This document shows positions 36,026 through 47,625 of a stretch of 64,000 nt of DNA, in pieces. A program made the translations under genes and the position numbers. This stretch comes from Silene conica. Lineage: Eukaryota; Streptophyta; Magnoliopsida; Caryophyllales; Caryophyllaceae. Location of the stretch: assembly GCA_029255685.2 (NCBI GenBank), contig CM055315.2, forward strand, positions 56,081,181-56,145,180, read 5' to 3'. The notes below the pieces were generated by a model. It was not told the origin of the DNA, did not search any database, and saw nothing but the letters and a program-made list of their open reading frames with translations. The number at the start of each line of letters is the position of its first letter. The first letter of the stretch is position 1.

Positions 36026-37619
36026 AAATAAATTATAATTGGGTGATACGAGATCACAAAATTACAACCCAATCGGTAACCCCTTACATTACGGGAAATA
36101 CCGATTAAAAACTAAGGCCATACTAAGTAAATTACATAATTCCCAAAACTACGTAAATAAATCATGACATTCATAATAAAATATGCAATGCTTATGAATA
36201 TATGAACTACCATGCAAATCCTAAGCCAAATCGTCCTATTTAAATAAATAGTTATCGTATACCTCGGTTTATGGAATCGCGTGTTTTAACGTTTAACAAC
36301 ACTATGCATAAAATGAATCGGTATTCATCCTTAAGTTAATCATCCCAACTCATATAGGTTTCAAAATTTAGTCTTACTCAAACTTTGAACATGACTTAAC
36401 TTAATATATTTTAATATTGTTCGGTATTACTCGGTTTTACGGGAAAAATATTATAAAAATCCAAAAGAGTCATAAAAATTTCGAAAAATTCAAAATTCAA
36501 ATTTTGAAAATTCCAGAATGTTCTTAAAATTTAATAAATTTAAAATTATTAGTATTTATACGGTTTTAACATTATTTCGAAAATAATACGTAAAACGAGC
36601 ATTTTAAGTCGGAAAATTCAATAATTAACTCCATAAAAGCAAATAAAATACTAATAATATTTTTACACTTTCCAAAACACTTTAAGAAAATAAAATGGAC
36701 AGAAAATTAAATGGCACATTGCCCTATAGCCGAAATTTTTAATACATGACTCTAAATATTCAATTTTAAATGTAACTTTTAACAAATTAAAATTAAATCA
36801 AATCTGAAACTTTTGGCTCCCAAGAATATTTTCATGATGAACATATCATATATGACTATTATGGGTTAAATGTTTCGGCCATTTTAACAACTATTGCATA
36901 TTTTAACGATTTTCGTCATATATCGTACGATTTTAATCTTTAAAATTATTTCTCAAGCATAAAATAAGATAAAATTCTCGAAATTTTTATACATGCTGGA
37001 AATAATATATTTGACATCATGTTAAAAGTTTATGGCCAAATTCCAACTTAAACTATTAAAGTCGAAATTATGTCACTAATTACCCGATTTTTACATTAAA
37101 AATCTATAATAGTGCAATATTTGAGATAAATTTCTGGAAAATTCAACATATATTTTAAATATTGCATGTGACATATTCAAAAATTTTTATAGTCAAATTC
37201 GTAATATAACTATTTTAACCCATTTTTTATCATCTTATTGCATTTTAACCCTTAAAATTCATATCACACGTTTTATAAGTCCATAATTTACAAAAATTCA
37301 TATTCATAACATAGGATATACATGTGATAACATACTGAAAAATCTCGGCCAGAAGCTTATTTTAACTATTTTTCCCAAAATAAACATTTTTAACAATTAA
37401 AAATCAATAAAACCGAAATTAAAAATACCAAAGAACAATATACATGCAAAATATATTCCAAATATTCTAAAAACATTTTAGAAACAGTAGGTATTCATGC
37501 TAAATAATTTCGTGCATATCATATATTAAACGAAAAACCAAATTTTATTTTGTTATCACTATACTTCCGTAAAAACGTAAACGGAAAGCATGCAAACAAC
37601 CTATTGCTCTGATACGAAT
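36026..37619 (-). other. Element 2 leader, LTR-proximal part, with primer binding site
   Basis: This is AT-rich non-coding DNA collinear with element 3's leader (gatacgagatcac, ctaaggccatactaag, aatctcggccagaa). About three degenerate ~165 bp repeats lie at 36860-37350. The primer binding site complement is at 37606-37617. Confidence 0.7.
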
Positions 37620-38876
37620 TGAAAGGTTTTTAGTTACTCATAAAATAATATTTAGTCATACTAACAAAATACTTTAATTACCATTTTAATTAACTTATAA
37701 AGTGATCTTATGCATGCTAATATAATGCGGAAATGGGAGAAATTTCGAGTCCTTACACTCGGTCCAAATGCTAGCAAGGATGATCCTCCAATGTTCAACA
37801 AGAACACCTCCTCCAAGATGCACCAAGACAATCCCTTAACCAACCGAAATCTTGTATGTGCTAGACTAGAAATCGATTTTCCTTAAACTATTCTAATCTC
37901 TCTAATTAGAATATCAATACTAATATTATATCTTATTATTATTAGTATTGTTATTATTATTATTATCTCACAATAATAATATTTGAGGTTTTTATGTTTT
38001 TCTTACCTTAGAAAAATTATGCAAGCATTAGGAATGAATTGAATTTGTGAGCATCTCACAAATATAAAGAGTGATGCTTGGGTTGAGGTGAGGCCGGGCA
38101 TGGGAAGACATAAGGGAGACAAGTTCTATAACCCATGCAACTTAGGGTGGCCTAGATAGTGTTCCCAAGACACATGCCTTTAAACATGATGATTAAAGTG
38201 TATTTAACACACACTAATCATCCTCACATACATCCACTTAGCCGCCCATTTTATCATAAAATGGATTCCATTTTACAACATTGTCAATTGTATAATTTGT
38301 ATAAAATTGTGACATCTTATATGTCACAATGTAATACAATACAATTATTTTATCTTAAAATATATATATAAATATTTATCGTATAAATATTATAATTAAA
38401 TAAATCCTATTTATTAATTGACAAGTAATTCGAAATTACAATTGTAAAATGATTATTTATAATTATCGTCAATACAATTTACATCCTTTGTGTTAATTAT
38501 AACCCAATTCATTCTAATTACGATATGATAAAATATCGTTCAATGTTTAATAATTGACACGTTTCAATTTTAAACATAAATCTTACAATAAGATTTAACC
38601 TCTGATTTCTCGATATACGAGTTTAAGGAATATGATCAAATCGTATCAATATATATTTGATCATTTTATCAATTAAGGGAATTGTCCTAAAGGTGTGACC
38701 TAAAGGGATCAACTGACCACCACCGTCATACGACAGTAATATCAAACTCTAGCTAGCCAATCATTACCGATTAATGTTGGTCAGTTGACTAATATAAATC
38801 GTATCATCCCTTTCGCATTCTCGTCATGAGATTTAATTACGTGATCGCACTATTGTTGAGGACACATTTCCCAACG
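37620..38876 (-). repeat. 5' LTR of element 2
   Basis: This 1,257 bp LTR is the partner of 14555-15805. The adjoining TSD atgct is at 38877-38881, after which element 1's gag resumes. Confidence 0.92.
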
Positions 38877-39271
38877 ATGCTCATAAGAAACGATTCTCGG
38901 AGCTTTCGAGAATTCGTTAGTGAGCGTGGTGAAAATCTTGTTTGCACCATGGGAGATGAAGCGTCTTTGCAAATTGGATTCCATTGCATAGATCAGTACG
39001 TTCTTTATCGCACCCGCTTCCATGACGAAGTCGCTATGAGCGCGAACTTCGTTAGCTCTAGCTCCAGTTCCTGGGTGTGCCGGAATAGGCTCAGTCAAGT
39101 ACTTGAGCTTTCCGTCAGCAATTAACAGCATTCCGTAATGCTGCCTCCCAGTCAGAGAAGTTTGACCCATCATTCCTAAGTCTAGTAGACTGATTCATGG
39201 AGTCCATGAAAGCTTTAAGCCAGGATTCTCGTGCTAGCTTGGCCCTTGGCATTGGGTCTTCACCAGCCATT
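38877..39271 (-). pseudogene. Element 1 gag, N-terminal part
   Basis: Minus-strand coding remnant of the element 1 gag N-terminus, beginning near 39271 (MAGEDPMPRAKLARES...). It is followed by the region matching the element 4 gag fragment (LTEPIPAHPGTGARAN, NVLIYAMESNLQRRFI). It stops where element 2 inserted. Fossil copy. Confidence 0.85.
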
Positions 39272-41368
39272 TGTTGTTTAGTAGTTTAAAATTGATCGTG
39301 TTCTACACTGAAAAGAAGATAAAACGAAACCACATAAGCAACTCATCGTTGTGATTTAAGTCTATTTTAAATTAAATTTAAACTCGTAGACTCATGCATT
39401 TATATAATTGATCTCCCTCAAGAATTATATAAACGATCCCAAGCCTCAATTTCCGTAAATTGATAAGCCCACAGCTTGGCTAGTTCCACCGTTGGAACTC
39501 TTGGTCAATAGATTTCCGTAAATCTCTTCTTTTAGTCCATCATAGTCGCTAGATAGTATCTAGTGACCACAATGTTGAGATAAAATAAATCATCTGTTCC
39601 CACTTACCCGACGTAGAAGGGGTCATATTATGCCTACTGACGAAGAAGGGATTCATGGGAGTCTGATTTATAAAGACTAGTCTCAATTTTTGGTTATACG
39701 AGGAAGACCCCATCAACTTATATTTATCCATTTTAAGTGAACTAATATCTAGCATCGTCGTGAATGAATGAAATAAAGTGATGGTTTTACATGTGACACG
39801 TGACATCTGTATGTCACAGAAAACTAACGCGTAACCTCTATATGAGTCAGTTTTTCGGCATGTTATTGGTGGTTTGGTTTTAGGCGGAATATGATGCAAG
39901 CTATTATCGATGAAAGCGTAAAAGAAATGCAATAAACGTAAATAAAAGTCCTAGTGTGGCCTATCCTACCAAAATAAACATTAAAACAACTTGGAATCCA
40001 CCGTTGGACCCTAGAAGCTTGTCTTGATGTTCCATCTTGGTCTTTGCAGAGGGAGTGAGCATCCGGTCTCCGTCTTTGGTCTTCACAAAATTACTAATTT
40101 AAATTACAAAAGTAAACCTATTTACATTCTAATTTAAATACAAAAGTAATTGTATGGCTAAAACCAAAACGGAGATACAAGATCTCAAAATTACAAACAA
40201 GACCGTGTTCCATCATTACGGTAACACAATCTTCTAAGGCCACACTAAGTTACAACCGTTTGCAAAATTAAATACGTTATAGAAAGCATTCATAAGCGTT
40301 CAACAAGACGATAAATAAAATGCATCAACTAAAAACAAAATTCATTCATGACATAATACCGTTATTATGTTTAATAAATTTTACCAAACCACCTAACGAG
40401 ATTAAAATTATGTGATAATACCGTTTTAGTCACATAAATCTTAATATAATTATAATCCATTATTTTAAACCGTTTTAAAATAATATGTATCTTACGAGTG
40501 TGAACCGTTTCACAAAAGTTAATATACTATTTCCGTATATAGTACATTACTATTGGCCACGAGAAAATAAAATAAAATTTATTTTCGAAAAATTAGCCAG
40601 ACTGGGTTTTACTCGATCGAGTAACCTTGACAGACTGGGTTTTACTCGATCGAGTAAAACAGGTACTCGATCGAACCCCTAAAGTTCAGAAAACCAAAAT
40701 TTTCAGAAAAATTAAAATATCCTGAAAACTGTTCGATCGAATTAAAGCGAGGTCGATCGAGGAACAGTGTCAGACGAGTTGCTCGATCGAGCAAAACAGG
40801 TACTCGATCGAACAAATTTTTTTTCCAGAAAACTTAAAATTTTCAGAAAAGAAAATATACCCTGACAATTGTTCGATCGAATAAAAACATGATCGATCGA
40901 TGAACAGTGCCACTCGATCGAGTACAGCAAGTCTCGATTGAGTGACGGGTTAACGAAGTAGACTACGAACGAGTAGAAATACGCTCGTTCGTAGAATCCA
41001 AAGTACTCGATCGAGTCACAAAGTGCTCGATCGAGTGACTGGTTTCTGAAAAACTGCTCGATCGAGCCAAAAAATGCCCGATCGAGGGATGGATAGCAAA
41101 ATAATGCTACGAACTGTTTAAAACCAAAAACATGTGTTTATCATTGATTTTAATCGTGTAAATCAACAATAAACAACAACAAAACTTACATACTGTTGAA
41201 AATATCGATTAATTAACAATATGCAATTTAAAAATCGAAAAAACATGATCGATTTTTCTCAGAATTGGCACACGGCCGAGACACAAGTGCGAAATGCAAA
41301 TTTTCAGTTTTAAAACTTATAAAAAACACAATTGTAAAATTTGCCGTGGCCTTGGCTCTGATACCACT
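39272..41368 (-). other. Element 1 5' leader with primer binding site and palindrome array
   Basis: About 2.1 kb of non-coding leader. The gag-proximal part matches the element 4 spacer. The primer binding site complement gctctgatacca is at 41355-41366. Between 40608 and 41085 lies a dense array of TCGATCGA-centred palindromes. Confidence 0.8.
40608..41085. repeat. CTCGATCGAG palindrome array in element 1 leader
   Basis: About 17 copies of the core TCGATCGA or one-base variants fall in 480 bp, often as tactcgatcgagta or gctcgatcgagc. The flanking bases themselves often extend the palindrome. Spacing is irregular (about 15-50 bp), so it is not a simple tandem repeat. Confidence 0.92.
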
Positions 41369-42374
41369 TGTGGGAAATAATCATGTATTCACCCTAAAAT
41401 TTCCAGGATTATAACGAAATTTACATATGTGAATTATGGTCATAAGAGAAAAACATGAATAAGAATTACAACCTTAGGTCCTTTGTGCGAATGGCCTAAG
41501 AACATGAATTAGAGTAAATTCTCTCCTATAACTTGCACCCAAGACTTTGTCTGAGACGATACCGCGTGTGCTAGAAATGCTCTCCAATTGCCTTGCAATA
41601 TGGGGAGAGTTTTGTGAGGTTTTACAGATGTGAGATATAGGTTTTTAAGAAAGCAGTTCTCAAAAACCCTAATTTTGTGAATAATGAATAATCAGTAAAA
41701 TTAGAGTTCTGACAAAAGGAGAATTACTCTCCTTTTGTAATACTCTACTCGGCCGACCGAATTAGACCTAGTGTAAGAGTGGGCTTTCCACTCTTACCTT
41801 ATTCTCTTGCGTGATTCGACCCTAAAGCTAAAATATAATCCGCGGGTTTTAATTATAAATCGTACACATGTTATCAGATATTAATGCAGTCGATACATTA
41901 ATAATGGTCTGATAAAAAATACGATATTGTATAATTGTGTCAATTAATATAACTGCTTATATTAATACACGAATTCAATATTTAATTAAATATAACCGTT
42001 TATATTTAATTTACGAATTAATCATGTGATCCGTATTAGCTAAAATTATTTAATCCGTATTAAATAATAATCTCAACATCTCATTGACTAATTTAATAGT
42101 CAATACCTCTGACTAACTGTTTAGTTGTATCCGGCATAAATGTGACTGTATTTTCATACCTTCACATCTCTCAAACGTGTCCTATAGGTGTGTCGTATAG
42201 GGACCAGTTGATCACCGCCATCCGTATCACAATAACGTCAAACTTATCTAGCAAGTAGCCAACCGTTATTGATAAACGTGGATCAACTGATAATAATACC
42301 AAAGTATGTCCTTGTGATCCTTTAAGAGATTTAATAAGTCATCGTACTAACTGTCAAGGACACCAGCCCTAACA
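41369..42374 (-). repeat. 5' LTR of element 1
   Basis: This 1,006 bp LTR is the partner of 9037-10041. The flanking TSD aatcg is at 42375-42379. Confidence 0.93.
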
Positions 42375-43020
42375 AATCGACACACAACAACTACCCTCAC
42401 TATTCTGCCGCCACTTCAGAGTGTAGGAAGGGAGGTTCACACGTTGGGTTAAGGGGTGTAAGGCCGTTCATTTTCATAGAGAAGTAAGTATGTGCATCAC
42501 CGTTCTTTTGTTTTTCTTGTTTATGCTTCTGTTTTCAATTTGTGTATCAATCGTATATACATGCTCATCGTTTTGATTATTATACCTACTTAATATAGGA
42601 TGTATTGGTGGTGTTTGAACCCTAGTAGTCTCGTTGTGACTGCCAAGGACCGCCATGGGAGGGTGGTTTTTGTCGTCTGATCAGAACAGGGATTCCGTTG
42701 TCAAAACAGAGGCGCATGAACATGCGATGTTTGTGTTTAAATTCGAATAGTTTCTGTCTTCGTTTAATATGGGTGTTAGGGTAAGTCGTTAATTGGTAGT
42801 CAAGGTGTTCGTATGGAGGTTCTTGTGGTGGTTCATGGTGGTGCATTTTGTTATAATGGGTTTCGTTTGGGTGTTCATAATTTAAAATCAGAGTATTGCG
42901 TGGAAAATGGGTTTTGTAGCGGTTGTTGCGGTGTCGACGGTCACTGATGACTTCCCTGGAACCACCGCGGCTCAAAGGCGAGCCTGGTGGTGTCGCATGC
43001 GAAGTCGGTGGTGGTGGTTG
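42375..43020 (+). mobile_element. Continuation of the Gypsy-type LTR fragment opened by element 1
   Basis: This follows the TSD of element 1. It is G/T-rich with repeated ggtggt words, like the middle of the solo LTR at 53895-56945, and carries no gene. It ends where another LTR (43021) begins. Assignment to the 8755 fragment rests on the TSD join and sequence style. Confidence 0.5.
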
Positions 43021-43279
43021 TGTGAGAAAATATTTGTATATATTCCCAATTCTTTATATGCAGGATTATAACAAATTTATAATGTACGATTTATAGTCAT
43101 AAACGAAGAACAAGATACAAAGATTGGGATTAAGAATTAACCTTCTGTCCTTGCAAAGGCCTAAGATCAGATATCAAAACAGATATCCTTCTAATCGTTG
43201 CACCCAAGATGTCCTGAGAAAATAACCTTTCCTGAGCTAGAAACTGCAAAATTACCTTTAATTTTGTGTAAGATGAAAA
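43021..43279 (-). mobile_element. Fragment of a Copia LTR related to element 1's LTR
   Basis: It starts TGTGAGAAAATATT and shares ordered blocks with element 1's LTR (gcaggattataac, gtcataa, ggcctaag, gttgcacccaaga, gctagaaa). It is cut at 43280 by the next element. The rest is outside the window or lost. Confidence 0.7.
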
Positions 43280-44412
43280 TGTAACACCCCAATTTATTAA
43301 GGAGCCTTTAGCAAGGCATCCTCAGTAAATAGAGCTGTTACCATCCCGGAATGTCCGAGGTAGTGAATAACAAAGTAAATCAAACCAAAGTACTTTATAT
43401 AAAAACTGATTAAATTTAAACTTTGATGTTACAAATACTACACAGCGGAAACTAAAGTACAAGTGATAACGTCGAAGTATGTGATCTAAATCTAAGTCGG
43501 TCCATCCAACTGCTCACGCCATCCCATGCTCCCACAGCACCATCTTTCCTGTCAAAACTGCTCCCCATCAAGGATCATCACAGGTGTCACACGAATACAC
43601 AGGGTCAACCACGAGGTTGAGTAGGTAAAGATCAATAAGACATACATTATAATAAATTAGAACACCACTCTGTCTCCATATCACAAGACCCAAAATCACT
43701 CCACGCCATATCCACATCATTCAATCATCCACTTCACCTCCATCACACCACTCCTTCCATGGCCATATCACAAGTCTCGTATCACAAGTCCCGTTCTCCA
43801 CAACAATTAATAATAATCAAATATTTCACAACAACATTCAATATCAATTATAACAATCTTGTAATAAGCATCACACACACACACACACTTCCTGTCATAA
43901 CACAAACCACAGAGATATATCCCCTACCTCAATTTGCAGAAGGACAACCGAACAACTGCTAGAATTATTCCACCTAGAACTCAGTTCCTATAAATAGTAC
44001 TTAGTATCAACATCTAACCATACCACCATATACTACTAAAATTATTCGATCATGTTCATAATTGATACACTTATCCCACACTGTAATTATACATGTCAAC
44101 ATACTCATATACAAACCAATTAACATTAAGTCCTTATTCGTATTAGTCATCACTTGTCAAATACAACCTTACTAATTATAAACTTACTAATTATGGCATA
44201 CGATCAATTACTCAAATATTATAAAATCCATAACAGTAACAATTTAAATAACTAGTTGTCCTCACAATATTCCTTAACAATATTAACAACCATGAATCAC
44301 TAATAATATGCTTAATAACAATAATAACAACAAAACTAATAATAACAAAATTAATGTTAATAATGATAAAGATAATAACAATGCCATTTGATAAAATACT
44401 ATTATTAATAAT

Positions 44413-44996
44413 TAGGGATGTCATTGGGGCGGGGCGGTGCTGGATATAGGCTCCCCCGTACCCGTACCCATCAAGAAAACCTCGTATCCATCCCCGCCCC
44501 ATCACCCATGACGGGTACAAGTTTCCAAAACCATCCCCGCCCCATCACCCATGACGGGTACAAGTTTCCAAAATCATCCCCGCCCCACCACCCATGGCGG
44601 GTACAAGTTCCCAAAACCATCCCCGCCCACCAACCCATTAACCCGTTATACCATAAATTTTTCCGATTTTTTTTCAGTAACTTGTTTACATAATTTTAGT
44701 TATTTACCAAAGAAGTTCGTATATACTTTATAAAATAGTTATTTTAACATTATGTCTTAACTATTACAAAATAATATTTGTAAAATTATCGTAATAATTT
44801 TATTAATTTTTGTAATAATTGGCGGGCGGGTATGAAATGGGTAACACGCAAAAACCATCCCCGCCCACTACCCATGGCGGGTACAATTTTCGTACCCGTC
44901 CCCGCCCCACCACCTGCCAAAGCTCTACCCGTCCCCGCCCCAACTGGGGCGGGTGCGGGGCGGTATCCGCTTGTACCCGCCCCAATGACATCCCTA
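44413..44996. mobile_element. hAT-type MITE, GC-rich, with 8 bp TSD
   Basis: This 584 bp element has terminal inverted repeats TAGGGATGTCATTGGGGCGG. A perfect 8 bp duplication, ttaataat (44405-44412 and 44997-45004), is the hAT signature. The interior has three tandem ~45 bp units (ccatccccgcccc... acgggtacaagt) at about 44490-44630, and more GGGGCGGGG-type runs near the right end. It has no coding capacity. Confidence 0.92.
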
Positions 44997-46282
44997 TTAA
45001 TAATACTAATAATAACATTAATAACAATAATAAAAAAAATAGTCATACAATAATAACTAACATAATAATAATAATAATAAAAAAAAACACAGCCGGTACT
45101 ATAACATTATGACACGCACAACAACCCAAACATCCTCACAACCATACTTCACGGTTCTGACCGGCTCCCAAGACAACCCCTTTCGACGCCCTTACCACGC
45201 CTGCACCACCACCAACCCACGGTGGTTGACACCCTTGCACCATGACGCAACCCCCTGACACCACCACGACACATGACTCAACTCCAGAAGCTCTCGAAAC
45301 CAGTACAAAACCCGCACCTACACAACCGAGAACCGTCACACCTCCGCACCACTGGTTTTTTCCTGTCCTATAACCCGCCTGTAACACCACCAACACGACC
45401 ACCACTCACGACCCCACGACACTCCACCCTACCCACAACCCCCTAGTGCCAACACCAGGCCTCGACACCCCTCAAACCGTTTGAAAAACCCGCCCCAAAC
45501 ACGTTGTACCACGCACGACTCCCCTGTTTCTGTACGAAAACAACGACACTCTTTATGGCTGTGCTTCGACCACCAGACACCCCTCCTATCACCACCAAAA
45601 AAACCAAACACATCTTTCTACCATCACCCATAACCCACGACAAGACTTAAAGCTAAACATATCCGAATAAGCATCAATTAACGAGATAGAACACGCATAA
45701 ACAGAGTATTAAACGCATCTACTCTCGCCCCTTTTCGGTTATTGTTATAACAGTTACGGTGGTCCTATGGTGACCTATAGACGATAAGCATGATATATAT
45801 ACTACCAAGATTACTCACCACAACATTACGTAAGCCAAAAGTCTGATAAAGGCGTGAACAACTCACAAACATAAAGCTGTGCGAAAGACGAACATGGCGA
45901 TGTTATGGAATCGTAGTGGCTGTTCTTACTCGATTCCCTCCTCTTCTGTTATTCTCCTCCCTCACGAAATAGCACAGATTTTGGTTCCTGGATGTAGAGT
46001 TTGATAGGGAGGCAGACTAGGTGTAGGAGGCTAAGGGCTTGTTATACGTATATTAGGGTTTGTATTAGTGAATAGGGTATTTGTTGCTAGGGTTTGTTAT
46101 ATGTATATTTCATACGTATAACATGATTGGTAAGCCCAATTGTTACATCTTTCGACCTTATCGAATACCAACCCACATATGACGATCCATTACGCATTTT
46201 TAAGAACTATACTATTATTAATAATACGAATAATAACCTTAATAACAATAATGAAAACAATAGTCATACAATAATAACTAAC

Positions 46283-46330
<48 letters not shown>

Positions 46331-47465
46331 CACAGCCTGCACTATATATAACGTTATGACACGCACAGTAGCCCAAACATCCTCACAACCATACTTCACG
46401 GTTCTGACCGGTTCCCAAGATAACCCCTTTCGACGCCCCTACCACGCCTGCACCACCACCAACCCATGGTAGTTGACACCCTTGCACCATGACGCAACCC
46501 CCTGACACCACCACGACACATGACTCAACTCCAGAAGCTCTCGAAACCAGTACAAAACCCGCACCTACACAACCGAGAACCGCCACACCTCCGCACCACT
46601 GGTTTTTTCCTGTCCTATAACCCGCCTGTAACACCACCAACACGACCACCACTCATGACCCCTCGACACTCCACACTACCCACAACCATCTGGTGCCAAC
46701 ACCAGGCCTCATCACCCCTCAAACCGTTTGCAAAACCCGCCCCAAACACGCTGTACCACGCACGACTCCCTTGTTTCTGTACGAAAACAACGACACTCTT
46801 TTTGGTTGTGTTTCGACCACCAGATACCCTCCTATCACCACCAAAACAACCCATACACATGTTACTACCATCACCCATAACCCACGACAAGACTTAGAGC
46901 TAAACATATCCGAATAAGCAACAATTAACGAGATAGAACACGCATAAACAGAGTATTAAACGCATCTACTGTCGCCCCTTTTCGGTCATTGTTGTAACAG
47001 TTATGGTGGTCCTATGGTGACCTATAGACGATAAACATGATATATATACTATCAAGATTACTCACCACAACATTACGTAAGCCAAAAGTCTGATGAAAGG
47101 CGTGAACAACTCACAAACATAAAGCTGCGGGAAATACGAACTTGGCGATGTTATGGAATCGTAGTGGTTGTTCTTACTCGATTCCCTCCTTTATGTTCTT
47201 CTCCTCCCTCACAAAATAACACTGATTTGGGTTCCTAGATGTAGAGTTTGATAGGGAGGCAGACTAGGTGTAGGAGGCTGAGGGCTTGTTATACGTATAT
47301 TAGGGTTTGTATTAGTGAATAGGGTATTTGTTGCTAGGGTTTGTTATATGTATATTTCATAGGTATAACATGATTGGTTAGCCCAATTCTTACATATTTC
47401 GACCCAACCGAATACCAACCCACATATGACGATCCATTACGCATTTCCAAGAACTATATACCCAT
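44997..47465. repeat. 1.25 kb tandem duplication inside the LTR
   Basis: Two copies with a period near 1,247 bp: about 44997-46210 and 46211-47465. For example, catcctcacaaccatac occurs at 45131 and 46378. Each copy starts with AAT/ATT microsatellite sequence (longest pure run about 46281-46326). Copies are about 95% alike by eye. Confidence 0.85.
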
Positions 47466-47625
47466 ATCCCGTTCTCGACTTAATTACGGTTCAACGAGCA
47501 CATAGACTAATATAAAATTGTATAAATTGGTAATTACGTACCGAATAGCATACCATCATTCCTCGTCTTGAGAAATATTATTAAACCATTTATTAAAACA
47601 AATTATGAAAATACGTGTTATTACA

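Larger units (their letters stand above)
14555..38876 (-). mobile_element. Element 2: gag-only Copia-type (TR-GAG-like) retrotransposon
   Basis: The LTRs are 14555-15805 (3') and 37620-38876 (5'), flanked by the 5 bp TSD atgct (14550-14554 and 38877-38881). The minus-strand primer binding site is at 37606-37617, one base from the usual initiator-Met match. The tract GGACAAGTGGGAGAT adjoins the 3' LTR. The interior has gag but no protease, integrase, RT or RNase H. The 3' region that would hold pol is about 2.4 kb of non-coding DNA. Terminal-repeat retrotransposons with only a gag domain are a known non-autonomous class. It is split by element 3 in gag and by element 4 in its leader. LTR identity is about 98.7% by hand count. 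Confidence 0.9.
9037..42374 (-). mobile_element. Element 1: Ty1/Copia retrotransposon, split by nested insertions
   Basis: The 3' LTR is 9037-10041 and the 5' LTR is 41369-42374. Both begin TGTG and end AACA on the plus strand, and the whole is flanked by the same 5 bp, aatcg (9032-9036 and 42375-42379). The initiator-Met primer binding site lies at 41355-41366 and the polypurine tract at about 10042-10056. The coding part has gag, protease, integrase, RT and RNase H in Copia order. It is a broken copy with a few breaks, and is also interrupted by element 2 inside gag. A hand count gives roughly 98% LTR identity, on the order of one million years old at commonly used rates (inference). Confidence 0.93.
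43280..47625 (-). repeat. 3' LTR of the LARD-like element (4.35 kb)
   Basis: The LTR is bounded by TGTAACACCCC and TTATTACA. Its first ~790 bp repeat at 51349-52134. It contains a hAT-type MITE (44413-44996) and a 1.25 kb tandem duplication. The short open frames in it are duplicated low-complexity shadows, not genes. Confidence 0.82.

Noticed and set aside
40608-41085. CRISPR-like array of short palindromic repeats
   Set aside because: Plant nuclear DNA, spacing irregular, repeat only about 10 bp, located in a retrotransposon leader with no cas genes.
45136-46917. Paired Val/Gly-rich and Pro-rich open frames at 45.1-46.9 kb
   Set aside because: They are duplicated because the LTR itself is tandemly duplicated. 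Composition is low-complexity, frames are open on both strands, and no domain is seen.
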